From Hofstenia miamia (lineage: Eukaryota > Xenacoelomorpha > Acoela), in the NCBI GenBank assembly GCA_004352715.1, contig SCFE01000035.1, forward strand, positions 1,709,970 through 1,773,969: a stretch of 64,000 nucleotides of DNA, in the 5' to 3' direction. Below are positions 1-13,848 of this stretch, in pieces (within the stretch, counting starts at the first letter, position 1; each line of letters starts with the position of its first letter). The translations under genes and the position numbers were made by a program. The notes beneath the pieces are model-generated. The model worked only from the letters and a program-made list of their open reading frames with translations, was not told the DNA's origin and ran no database searches.

Positions 1-55
1 TCTTTAATAAGCTTGAAAAGTAGATATATAACGCTTTTATGTAAAATAATACGGC

Positions 56-100
<45 letters not shown>

Positions 101-1755
101 GACGTTATGGACAAGCTCCAATTTGCGGTTTAATATGAGGTATCTGCAAATATATGAATATTGATTAGAAATTGATATTATTATACACAAAACAAACATT
201 TACATAGTAGAAATAATAGTTTAAAATTTGAAGAAAACTAATAGCTCTTCTAATTAATTCCTGCGTTCGATATTGCAGGGAAATTTTAAAAAAGTTTCCA
301 GTGCACTTTTTTTTCAGTTCATCGGAAGCCCTATACACTATAGCTTCTACTCAAGAAAACGGGCTTAAGAAAAATGATGATAAAACGAGTTACCATGAAA
401 TGAAATTAAGTACATGTACATCATTCTATAAACAATTATTGAAACTGAAACTATACACGAAATTGCTAATATAAGTTAATTAATTCTTAAAAGCTTTCTG
501 GATATAAATGTACATTTATACACCAAATGCAACAGACCCATTAGAGGAAGCGAGGCGTAAAAAGCAATATAGGAAAAGGCAAGAAGATATGTGTTAACTT
601 TCTTTATTTTTTACGACACAATCAAAGTTCTATTACTACTAAGTAATTTGTAACTCTTTGTTCTATATTGCAACTCCAATAAAGCGTTTGGTAAATTTCT
701 TTGTTTTTTTACCGATGCCGGTAGGTAATTAGACTTTTATTAAACTGAAGGTTTATTTGGTACTAAAAATAGTATTCAAGATTATAGATATTCGGAAAGA
801 ACATTATTATATTATTTTAATGTGTGTTCTCCATCTTAAAACTTATAGAAGACTTAGGTTTGTTTCGTAAGCTTATCTGAAGTGATTCGAGCTCATTTGT
901 AGTAAAATTTACAAGCAGTGTAGAATTTAATCACGAATTCGAATAATAAGTACCTGATACTTTGTAATTTTAATAAAATTTGCTTATCTTAGTAAATGTT
1001 TCAGGAATAATATATCCTTCTTTTAGAATGTTGTTTCTTCTCACCATGTACCTAATACTTGTTTATGTGAAATGTCTATCGTCAACGACTATATATATAT
1101 ATATATATATATATAACTGTGCTACCCTACATAAATGTCCGATGAAAGTACAACATGATAAAAAAAATGAAAGAAACTAAGCGTGATGGCTTACAACTTT
1201 AAACAAATAGTGAAAAGTCGGTGGTAAATTCTTCGACATTACAGGCAAAAATTGAAGAAAAATCGATGCCATTCAATCGAATATCGAGTTTGTTTCGAGT
1301 ACACGAAATTCCGAATTGAGATTATATATATATATATATATATATGTATATCAAGTTCCAGTACTCCATTTCCCGGAAATAGTTTAATAACAATTTTCCC
1401 ACACATCTTTATTGTTTATATTATTATATGTTATTTATAATTTGGTAATATGGTAGACCTTAATGTGTATTAAAATGATTGATATTTCCCTTCTCTATCT
1501 AAAGTTGTCTTTATTGCCTACAGTACCAATTTAAACGAATAGTTTAAATGCGAAAGCCAACTTTAGTTGTAAGGTGGCGTTGTAGGATTTCATCTCAAAA
1601 TGCGATTTAGCTGAAAGATTTAGTTTTTATGTAGATATTATCACTGAAATGGGATTCGATTCCTACAAGGCATGGTTATTTAGAACTAAACCATTATGAC
1701 CTCAATTTTCTATTGCACAATAAAACCAATATCTAAATAACCATAGAAATTGTAG
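1..1755. other. AT-rich non-coding stretch upstream of the first SLC45 exon seen
   Basis: No gene is recognised. TA tracts lie at 54-97, 1090-1115 and 1323-1350. The missing first exon of the SLC45 gene (initiator methionine and a few residues) should lie here or left of the window, but no convincing short exon with a matching splice phase was found. Confidence 0.6.
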
Positions 1756-2155
1756 GAGTTAATTGATGACGTCGATAATAATGAAAAATTCCTGCTGACT
1801 GTCCCAACAAGAAAGAAATTCCGGAAGTCTACATTTCATTTGGTTGGGCTTAGCTTAGCAGTGGCTGGCTTAGATGTTTGCTATTCCGCAGAGCTAGTTT
1901 ACGCCAGTCCCCTTATCTTGAAGTACAAAGTATCTGACTTCGCCATGAGTTGGATGTGGGCGATTAGTCCGTTTTTGGGTTTTATCCTCACGCCCTTGCT
2001 TGGCTCACTTAGCGACACATGTACTTTAAGAATGGGAAGACGTAGGCCATTCATAATTCTTCTAACATGCGTAATCAGTGCGGGTGCTTTGCTGGTCTCA
2101 CAAACTGCCAATTTTTTCAGATTGGTTTTTCCATCAACAATAAATCAAACAATCA
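1756..2155 (+). CDS. SLC45: SLC45 exon: N-terminus and first membrane segments
   Basis: The open frame starts after an in-frame stop that contains the acceptor TAG at 1753-1755 and ends at the donor GTAAGT (2156). It encodes a charged start with TVPTRKKFRKSTF, then membrane segments with CYSAELVYASP and SLSDTCTLRMGRRRPF, the loop motif typical of major facilitators. There is no methionine at the start, so an upstream exon is needed. The acceptor has a poor pyrimidine tract, so the exact left border is the least certain part. Confidence 0.88.
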
Positions 2156-5100
2156 GTAAGTTTTGTGGCTATTTCTTATAATAAAACTATCAATTCATTT
2201 ATTTCCTGGGTATATATTCAATAGAACTTTATTGCAACAAAATAATTTATTACAGTGTTTACTTGAGGCTATTATCTCCCTAGTATATCATTATAAAGTG
2301 TACTAAATCTAAGCACATTTTTAATCATGTAGTAGAAGAAAACATCCTTTTATATGTCATTGAAACGACTTAAAATATTTAAATTATTAGATAAATTGAA
2401 TGAATTTCGGAGTGTAATTAATGAAACGCAAAACATTTTGGTTTATAAGTAAAATCAAAGCAGATGAAATCTAGTAATTAGTAGTGTCTATAAACCTAAA
2501 ATTCATAATAATATCTAGTAAAATGAAGACTCATATGTGTTAGAGTTTAATAGCAATATGAAATGAAAGTGATACTTGCATGGACAGAGCAGAAATGACT
2601 TAGTAATGTATAAAACAAGATGACTTGCAATTTTAATAAGACGCCATTATTAAATAACGCTCAAAGGATAGTATGTCATAAACAGATAGTTATTTTTATT
2701 ATCTAATGAAAACTTGGATACTTATATGACTAACTAAATATTAGCAATTCGAGTACTCCCCATTTTTCAATATATACTTATTCCAGAAAGGAAGCATGCT
2801 TAACTTTATATCACTGGAATAATGCAATAGTATTTGTCATTCTAAGATATTAATTATTTAATTCCGGAATATTCTGCAATGTAGCAAGTAATTTAGAGTA
2901 ATGAAGATTTAAATTATATAAATCCTCCATTACATTCAATCTACAAAAAGTATATTCAAAAGTTTGCTTGTTAATCCTTTTGCAATTCAAAGGTTTATCC
3001 CCTTTCAGGAAGTGTTTTTTATCCCATCCTATCTCATTCTACTGGTGCATAAACAATTTTTGTCACATTACTTACCTATGTACTTTTCATGCAAAGTATG
3101 TTTTGAAAATGAAATGAATAAATATATTCCAATAATATATTTAATTGATGACCGAAAAATTTAAGCCTGCACCACACATTAGGCCATTTGCAACCCCATC
3201 CGTGTTCTGCTGGAATATGCATACAAGTTTATGTTTTCCTTTAAAAACTCCTCTCAAATGTCAGTTAATTTTAAATAATGTAACTAATATAAATCAAACG
3301 AACATAGGTTGAAACCCAACCAACAATTTTGCCGGCTTTGATAGTCTAGTGAATGTAATATCTAATTTTTTCACATGCTTCAAAAAATCATGCAAGAAAT
3401 GTAACAATGGGCTGAATTATAATCTACAGCATTTGCAGAAACATTAAAGAAATATCAAAAAATGCTAGCCAATGGTAAGCAATTGGATCAAATTCGAAGA
3501 TAAGTTTCTTGCTTTCTCATTATTTTACAAAGATGACAAAATTTAAGCCTGAGAACTCCACCCGACCCTCTTCTATCTTTAGCTTACACATCACAGTGGT
3601 AATACTTTTTCTGAAGCATATTATTTCATTAAGCTCTTTCCCAAAAATTGCCAAATTCTAGTTCTTTGTCCCTAGATGGTTCAAGTTTATACAATTCCTA
3701 GAAAAATAGTACACAAGGGACAAAGATTGGTTTTATTTAAGTGTCATAGGCAAAATACCCAAAATGTGCTGCAATTAATAGTAAGTATTGTAGACCAAAA
3801 GCAGCTTTAATAAAAAAGTAAAACTATTCATTAAGCGGAAAATATAGTTTTCATAGAAGCGAGCTTCTAAACTAAAGCTTTTGCTTTTTCAATTGGAATT
3901 GTCTCAAAAGGGATTCCCATTTGCTTCATAAGAGCGATTTTGTTAGAGAAAATGGTGATGTGCCGATCAGAGAATTTCAAGATAATCAGCGTATTATTTC
4001 GAAATTCTATTAATTTCGCAACAAAAGCTAAATTACCTTCAATTATGTCTTCAATTCGAAATGATGAATAATTGTGATAGAGGGATATTTCGAAAAAAAC
4101 ATAAATTCACCAGGGCTAAGCTATTTCAATTGTTATATGCCTATATTTTATAATCTACAAAGAATACAATTATAAGTGTGAATTTCAAAAAATATAAATT
4201 CAATTGAAAATTTACTAGATAAACAAATAGAATATTTCAGTCGTTCATATCTCATAAGCATTAAATAGTTCATACGATCATAACTTTTAAGGAGGATTGG
4301 CAAGTATCACACTTACCAAGCATCAAGTAGATACTTGAAGAATTTTTCCAAATATTCACAAAAAGCGCATATTTTAAGTAGTTTCATAATATCATAAACA
4401 TCAATAATCATTTTTTGTAACAAACAAACTACTTTTTTCAGTAGTATTTGAATTTCGTTTCACTCTAATGGCAGAAAGATGACACTTGCTTTACGAAAAA
4501 ATCTTTCAATTACCGTTGATGTAGCTGAAAATACAAGAAATTGCTGAATGTCTTTTTATAATTTGTCCACTTTGAGGAATACTATCTCTAAAATACATTC
4601 TCTCAATTAAGACATCATATACTTGCAAGTATCTCTGAACATTGTCAAGGACATATTTCAAGCATCAATTAGTTAGTCAATATTCTTCCTTTAATAAGCC
4701 TCATACAAAATACAAAAGTATGTAGAATGAAAATACACAAAGCTTTTTTAAGCTGCTGGTATTCATATATTTGGAATCAACTCAAGAAATCTTTAATGTC
4801 TTTCCTGTTTGCTGAGCCTTTCTCCAACTTCGCCTACTCTTCCATCTGCTCCTATTTCATCTTCTGTGACTGTCCTCGCTGTCGTAAAACTTGACTTATT
4901 TTTATTCTTTTTGTAGTGTTGTATGCCTTCAGCGGCTAAATAAAGTCATTCATTATTATTATTATTATTATTATTNNNNNNNNNNNNNNNNNNNNNNNNN
5001 NNNNNNNNNNNNNNNNNNNNNNNNNNNNNNNNNNNNNNNNNNNNNNNNNNNNNNNNNNNNNNNNNNNNNNNNNNNNNNNNNNNNNNNNNNNNNNNNNNNN

Positions 5101-6242
5101 NNNNNNNNNNNNNNNNNNNNNNNNNNNNNNNNNNNNNNNNNNNNNNNNNNNNNNNNNNNNNNNNNNNNNNNNNNNNNNNNNNNNNNNNNNNNNNNNNNNN
5201 NNNNNNNNNNNNNNNNNNNNNNNNNNNNNNNNNNNNNNNNNNNNNNNNNNNNNNNNNNNNNNNNNNNNNNNNNNNNNNNNNNNNNNNNNNNNNNNNNNNN
5301 NNNNNNNNNNNNNNNNNNNNNNNNNNNNNNNNNNNNNNNNNNNNNNNNNNNNNNNNNNNNNNNNNNNNNNNNNNNNNNNNNNNNNNNNNNNNNNNNNNNN
5401 NNNNNNNNNNNNNNNNNNNNNNNNNNNNNNNNNNNNNNNNNNNNNNNNNNNNNNNNNNNNNNNNNNNNNNNNNNNNNNNNNNNNNNNNNNNNNNNNNNNN
5501 NNNNNNNNNNNNNNNNNNNNNNNNNNNNNNNNNNNNNNNNNNNNNNNNNNNNNNNNNNNNNGATATGCAATACGTCATCATCTTTACTATTTCAAAAACT
5601 TCTATTTATTAACTATGTTTAACCAAATGAATGAATTATTTTAAAGATTTTGCCTTCTAGAAATAATACATTAATTAAAACAACATCACTCGTTTACAAA
5701 ATACTTCCACTATTCCACTATGCTGTGTTAACACATATTTTCAACTATCTATTTTAGTTTTTGTGCAAGAAAAAATGGAATTAATTTTCCAATCCGTAGT
5801 TTATAAAGGTAATTTTGGAATAGCCATATTTCAAGACAATTCTTTGCAAACACCATCTGTTAGACAATAAAAATCGTCCCTTTTGATTCGCTGTTCCTTC
5901 CTCAATCGCTTGCTCACTCGCAAATTGGATCTTGATCATTTTGATTTCATTACGTTCTCTAATTCCGCTCTGATGATGTTGTCACCTTCTCCATTCGTCG
6001 CTCCAAGAAACATCGCACCCTTCACTCATTTTTTCAATCGTGCTTGTACTACTGCTAATTACATTTCGACTCTCAAGCCTCCAGCATCCATTGATTTTTT
6101 TTTTGATGTCTTTCCTGTTCGCTGAGCCCTTCTCCAACTTTGCCTACTCTTCCATCTCCTCCTATTTCATCTCCTGTCGTAAAACTTGACTTGTTTTTAT
6201 TCTTTTTGTAGTGTTGTATGCCTTCAGCGGCTAAATAAAGTC

Positions 6243-6293
<51 letters not shown>

Positions 6294-6596
6294 CAATGAA
6301 AAATACTGGAAAAAATTTAAGAACTGCATTTGAAATTTCAAAGCTCAGAATGAATTACAAATATAATAATACTGTTTAAAGAAAATACAACAGTTTGAAA
6401 TATTTAACGTCTTAAAGAGGTGTCATAAATAAATGAACAATGTTTACATTATTCAAAACGGCTTATCATTAAAAGCCTATTATTAATTCATCAATATCGC
6501 AAATGTTCGTAGTCAGCAAACATTAAATTAACAGATTTTCCAATTGTCTAAAATATGTTTTATGTGATTGCTGATGTGTGGAATTTCAACAAGAAT

Positions 6597-6632
<36 letters not shown>

Positions 6633-8451
6633 CCCTTATTATTTTTTTAAAAAATGTCTTCTTCTTATTTGATGAGCCTTTGAGTTTAGAAATGGGAAAA
6701 TTGTAATTTTTGAAGTAAATTTTAAAAAGGTTCACAGCTTCAACTAATTTTATGTATTCAAGATTTTCGAGAAATTAGAACTGGTAGATATTACCAAATT
6801 TCATATCATCACAACTCCCTTCAGTTTGTCAACTAAAGAAGGCTAAATGTTGAACAATGCTATCAGTCTTTCAATCAATTAGGCGTAGGCATTCAATTGC
6901 ACTCTATTCTAAGGAACTACTATGAGAATTTTTGGGTGAATGCGTTTGCGATAAAAATTAGGTATCCTAAATGCTTTTTGCAGTTAAAACTTCTTGATAG
7001 CGATCCATTGACTATAGATTGGTACAGAATTGGAAATGTGTTCTTTTTTGTTAATGGCCCAAATTATAAAACATAGGTGAACCAGGTAAATGTCAAATGA
7101 TATATGAATAAGACATTTTTCTATCATTTGGCATTTTCTTATTTTGGGAATCTTTATCACGTGATGAATTTTCAAGAAATCACAAATTTTCGAAAGGGAG
7201 GGGGGCTAGAATAGATAAAATTGCCAAAGAATGGAATTTTGTTATATGTGTTGAATTTACTCACTCGTAAGACACTCGCCTTGAAATTTGCAATATCCAG
7301 TTGAATAGAGCATAATTTTGTAATAGTTACAATAAACACTGAAATTTTTTGTAAATGTTTGCTAGGTTATAATGATCAGATGAATGAAAATTATGCGAAA
7401 GTTGCTCTATCCTGTTAAAATTTTTCTCTTCAATAGGAGTGTGAAAATTTTTTCGAAAAATTATATATTATTTTTTCACATTCTTTCAAAATGAGCGAGT
7501 TAGAATTTTTACTTAGGTGTAAAGTCATCAACATAATACAGATTTGTCAACGAGCTGAGCCGAGCCGAGCTTGAACACTGCATTAATATACAACGAGCCC
7601 AAAACAAGCCTTTTTAAACAAAGCACATTTATAGTTCTGCTTTTTTAATTTGATTATGCAGGTTTTCTTATTTTTTATTTAATATGGCTTTTTTATTATC
7701 TTATTTTATAATTTTTTATTAAAATATAGAAAGAGCTATGTAAAAAAATTCTGAGAGTGCAATATTTTTGAAAAAATATCGAGCCAAAACAAGCCTCATT
7801 GAAAAATTCTATATGGCGAGTCGAACAGAAATTTCTCTAAATTAAAACAAGCCTAGCCGAACCGAGGTCATTGACAAGTCTGCTCTAATATATATGGTGT
7901 GTCAAATAAGTTCCCGGACTGTTAGTATATCTCTTTCAAAACATAAAAATTATCCACAAAAAACATTTATTTACAAACAATAATTGCCATGGGACGCAAT
8001 AACACTTTCACAGTACCTAAAAAGTTTTTCAAATTCAGATTCATAGCGTTCAATATCAATAATGCATTTTATGACCCTGCAGCAGTATGTGTATTGAAAA
8101 ATGAAATGCTCACAAAATGAAAAATGCACAATATTAGATGTTGCAATTTGTTGTGATTACTGCTCAATAATATACTAACTTACACATGGCTTAAATAACC
8201 TTTGAACTAAATATTATAAAATTTCAGTATCAGTCCGGGAACTTATTAGACACTATATATANNNNNNNNNNNNNNNNNNNNNNNNNNNNNNNNNNNNNNN
8301 NNNNNNNNNNNNNNNNNNNNNNNNNNNNNNNNNNNNNNNNNNNNNNNNNNNNNNNNNNNNNNNNNNNNNNNNNNNNNNNNNNNNNNNNNNNNNNNNNNNN
8401 NNNNNNNNNNNNNNNNNNNNNNNNNNNNNNNNNNNNNNNNNNNNNNNNNNN

Positions 8452-8485
<34 letters not shown>

Positions 8486-10072
8486 ATAGTGCTTCTCATA
8501 TATTCGACAGGCCCATGGCATGCATCAATAAATTAATCATAGTTTTACTCATATGAAATAGTTTCGCACTTTTTCATTGAAATTTCTAATAGAATGGAAT
8601 TAACATTTGATATATTTTCACTAAAATATATTCACTCCAACTTAGTTACAGAATGTTAGTGACCAAAAAGGATGGGCCATGCCCCCTGGCCCCCTTAGCC
8701 ATGACCCTGATATTTGTACATGGATTATTCTAGACATTCACTTTTTTAATCAAGCCTAACCAAAGCGTTAATTTTAGTCAGTGTTGGAACTGCCTGCTTA
8801 CATTTATGGCGGTTTCAACAGTGTGGTATAATTTCTCTTCCTTTCAAAGAATAAGAAGTTTTGAGAAACATACTTAATAAACACATACAGCACTTGTTTA
8901 AAGGAAACTAGAACAAACCGAAAAACAGACAGCATCCACATCTACTTATCAAAAGAGTTCTTAAATTTTAACTTCGGCACTCTTTGAATTTTTTACTTTA
9001 GGTAGAATACATATTGTTTAAGCATTGATAGAAAAGAGAAGCAATAATCTCAAAAACTAAAAAGGATTGTATCACCTTTAAAAGTTGTATAGCATGCAAT
9101 GCCATTTTTTGCTTAAAGCTATCTAAAAAAGTCAATTGATATTACTAGCAAAGTCGCTATTATATCCAACTTAATTTATATACTTATGTAACGAGACACT
9201 TTTTTCTAGTTTAAATGCTATTATATGTTTTTATATAGCATAATATGTTATATTATGTATATGCATGTATTAAATTAAAATTTTGGATGGGCTTGCTTGG
9301 CTTGGTGTTGTCTTAGTTGAGAATTAAACGTTTGATGCCTGAATTGGCTTCATTTGATTGTCTCTAAAAGGCAATTAACACTTATTTGTCTTGATTTGAA
9401 TTTAGACCTAATGCTCAGCTCTATTAGAGGTGAGTTGGCAACGTTTTGTATCTTCTAACTTTGAAAATCCCCTCCCTTTGTGTCATTTTTTGAATTCTTG
9501 GGTTGAGATGCGTAGTTAGGATTCGCTTGACAGCCAATAAATATCCATTTAAATTCTAAAACCGTCTTCTTCATTAGATAACCAAATAGGTTAGAAAATG
9601 ACAGAAATAAAATGTTTGGTTCATATTCATTGCTGCATTTGTTATAAGATTGCAGAAAATCGGTTTTTCCAAAACGATGTTTATTTTTGTTCAAAAATTA
9701 CCAAATTCTAACTGTTATCTGCATAGTCTGTATTTGGGGTTGAATCAAAGTATAACCGCAATGCTTAAAAAATGATATTATTATATTTAACAGATATTAC
9801 TGACCTCTATATATCAATGAAATTACCAAATGTCTGTGTGATGTGATAAAATATCATAAAAGTCATGTGTGATTGAGGAATTTATACATGTTTACGACAA
9901 TTTATGATTGCAATAAAGAAATTCACATCGAAGCCCGTAGCAACCCCTGTAAGTATATATATATNNNNNNNNNNNNNNNNNNNNNNNNNNNNNNNNNNNN
10001 NNNNNNNNNNNNNNNNNNNNNNNNNNNNNNNNNNNNNNNNNNNNNNNNNNNNNNNNNNNNNNNNNNNNNNNN

Positions 10073-10106
<34 letters not shown>

Positions 10107-13100
10107 CAATGCCACAGGTGCGCTAAGACACATCATTAAGTACCGGTACTGGTATGGAGGTAGATAGTACGTTTCATTGAATATGACCAACATGACAACC
10201 CATGCTATACAAAGTAGCCATGGGCAGCCCTCCATTTACATAATTTTTAGGGATGAAGCAATCGTCCTTGTTAGCTCACTCAAATTATTGTCAAACATTC
10301 AAATGCACCGTGAAGTACACCGGGGTGTTGTATATGATCTCTTGTAGCATTTTGTTAATAAACTAGAGTGGGGGCTGCTTCAGATTAAAACCTTTAAAAT
10401 CAAAGAACAATTATATTATATTATATTTTATGAATAGAATTGCAAAATTCTACGTAGGCTGATTATGTATATATATATAAAATATTGAAATGCATTTAAT
10501 AATATCTGAGCGGATGACGGTCTCCATTGATATTTCGTTGTTTCTAATTCAGTTGCTAGAGCTTATTTATATTTTACCATTCATTTGTGGTTAATCATTG
10601 TAATTTCTGACATTTCTAAAAGCTCAATGTTATATTCAAGACATTACAAACTGCCGTAGCAGCAAGCATGGTATAGAATTTTATTCGATCAACCTGTGTA
10701 ATAAACAGACAAATTAATAACAACGTAATATTGATAAAAATAACAAAAGATAAAGGAGTGGAAGCGACTAATTAGCATAGTTATAAAAACGCGGAGATGG
10801 TGGCAGTATTGGCAAGTGTAGATTCACTAATATTATTGACATCATTTATTTTTTACAAAACCATGTGAAAGAAAATGGGAGAAGCCAATCTTCATATATA
10901 ACCTTAATAGTACAATACCTTAAAAGCCATCAAGCTTTTATAGATATAAACTGAGAATGATTACAGTTGCTATGCATGCATAAACTTTGTAAAAGATAAG
11001 TAGGGTGATCGAAAAATTGACATTATCTTTTTCTTTACAGCTCCAAGAAATTCCCTAATTTTTGATAAAAGTTGACGAAAGTTACCCCTATTCAAAAGAT
11101 TGTCAGTACAAAATATGATCAATTATTGTGTTTATTAAAGTGTAACACGATATATTTGAAGAGGCTAGCATTTGAAAAATGTCTTTCCGGTTAACATGAT
11201 TTGCTTTTTCATGGAAAATGATCTCTCCACGGCCACTGAGGTTGCTTGACAAGACAACATCTCCTAGTATATTGCAGTTGATATATCGCTTCTTTTGAAA
11301 TCCCAAATTTCCTTGAACTGGTTCCGAGTAGGACGGTTCTCAATATATGTCTGCATACTACAGGGATCAGATTTAAACTCCATGTGTGCGAAATCAATTT
11401 GAGCGTCTCGGAAAGTGTAACGTTGACTTTCAACACGTTCGAACAGGCACACAAGAAAACTATGGCAATGTTGAGCTCAACTGCAGTAGTTGATTAACCA
11501 ACTCTGTATTCTTACAGGCTCTTCTTACATTTTCACTAAAGTCTTACGCAATTTCTTGAACTTTTGAAAGATTTTCACAATGTTATGTGTGAATATTACT
11601 ACCAAATTCGTTCTTTTAATTGTATATTACGAAAATTGACTTTATCTTGACTTTTAAAGCCTTATTTGACATCTACCATTTTAATTGACATTGGTCACCC
11701 TAAAACTAAGGGAAGAAGCAGAACCAGAAATGTAGAGATGTATATAGATGTATATATATATATATATATAACTAAATATTTTACTGACTCAAGATTCGGG
11801 GTTTTTAAAAGTTCAACTAAAAGTAGTTTCTAAGCATACGTCATCAGTATTAATTAACCTTAAAACTAGAATTTCCAAAAGAGGTTAATTACCCAAAAAC
11901 AGCTATCAACTACATTTACTATAAGCTTTCTTGTGTTTTCCAAAGTAATTGAAATAAATCTATCTTCCAAATTAATGCTTAAGTAATTGAAGCATACTTA
12001 GTCAGTTTTAAATTGAAACATTGATTAGATTTTTATGCTTTATGCATTGGAAAAATTTTAAATGAAATTAAGGGAAATGAAATAGAATTTCACATTTTTA
12101 AAGCCTTCTACAGGATATTGAGATACATAAATTCAAAACTATCATTTAAAGAACTAGGCCAATTCTCTTAAGTTCATATTTTAATATTTATTTAAAAGTT
12201 CAGCTCATTAAGAAAGATTATTTCGTGGAATAAACTTCAACTATAAGGTATTCATGAATTTGCGTTAAGTGAAAAAAAATTTAGAGATTTATGTGCGAAA
12301 TTGTGCAATGGAAAATGGATTATAATAACAAAGTTGTTCGGCAACATAGTTTTCAAAGTAACTTTGAAACTTCAAATAATTTCCAACTTAGTATCTGCTT
12401 TAAGCACAAGTTTTGAATTTTTATTATAGTGTATGATCTAAGATTAACAGCAGTAAAAAAATAAGTAAATAATTGATAGCCTGCATTTTAAACTTACCAC
12501 TTATAATAATACTATGAGCAATGTAATTCACAGATAAGCATTTTGCTTTGGGATACTGGATGCTAAAATTTTAAAAAAAATTTCTTCCTAAAATATATTA
12601 GTTAATGTCCATCATAGTTTTTGGAAAAGATATTTTTTTTATCTACCATTACAATTTAGATGCTCAGCCAAAGTATTACAAAACACCACCTTAAATTTCC
12701 TAATTTAATTTTATTAGAGACCTAATTGGAAGTACACGCATTTACTAGGGCAAACACTACAGTTCGAAAAAATAAACCTAGTACCTTAGCTTTTTATATG
12801 CTTAAATTTTCTGCAAAATTTGACTGATTTTATTAAAAAATCAATATTGGAAACCTGACCGGAGGATATTCCACTATGTTCCCTTGACTAGGTTATTGGT
12901 TAAATTTCAAAATATTTTAAAGTAAAAATTTTTTGACAGCTATTTTTAAAATATATTCCATTTAAGTGCTAATGCATTAGATTTCACGATAAAATTCATT
13001 TTATCATAAACAATTAATAAAAAGCAAATTACTTTAATGTTGATTAAAGCAAATATTTGAAAACATTTCTTACAAATTTTTTTCAACATTCAAGATAAAA

Positions 13101-13794
13101 GATATTTTATGGAATCTATTTTTGAGCAATATTGTATAAATGTCCATTGCTAGTTTAAATTTTGAGATACATATTTCATCAATATTGAAATTCAAATACA
13201 AGAGACATATTCCTCTCATTTTTTACGTTATTACAGATTTAAAAATATAATTGAACATGTGTTTCACCTTTCCTTGATAAGTAAAGAAACATTATTTTAA
13301 AGTTATTTTCTGCGTTTCGAATTTCTAATTTAATTGAAAAATTTTAAAAATTGAATAAAATCAGCAAAGAATATATTTAAGTTTGAATATTTATCTACAG
13401 GTTACCTGTAAAGGTCTGTCTAACCTATTTTTCGAGCTATGCAAAACATCAATGGTATCTGTTAAACAAACAATTTGTTGAACCAATTCTTAATTATGTC
13501 TTTTTGGTTTGAGCATTGTTCCCCTAGCTATCTTCTACATTAAATCGATTCGGTCCAACGGGGAACTCTATACACAGGTATTATAGAAGAATAAGTACCA
13601 AATTATATTGTAATCATATACTTCCAGCTTTGAACCACGTATGGGCAGAGATTATCAAGCCGACTCACTACATGCAACTATGGGAAATATTTAAGAAAGT
13701 TTCCTAATCGCCATTTCTTATCCTTTCACAATGGTGTATAAATATGTTACATTTTGCTATATATCAGTTGTAATTTACTGATTTTATTAAAGAT

Positions 13795-13848
<54 letters not shown>

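Noticed and set aside
1899-2111. Minus-strand frame opposite the first SLC45 exon
   Set aside because: Shadow of a real exon. The plus-strand text matches the transporter family, the minus-strand text matches nothing.
4891-5622. Long open frames on both strands around 4.9-5.6 kb
   Set aside because: Almost all codons are N. The same applies to frames over the gaps at 8.3, 10.0, 22.8, 24-25, 27-28, 29 and 45.6 kb.
5883-6125. Free-standing small gene
   Set aside because: It leads directly into a retrotransposon 3' end with an ATT tail that recurs at 4.8 kb, so it belongs to the element.
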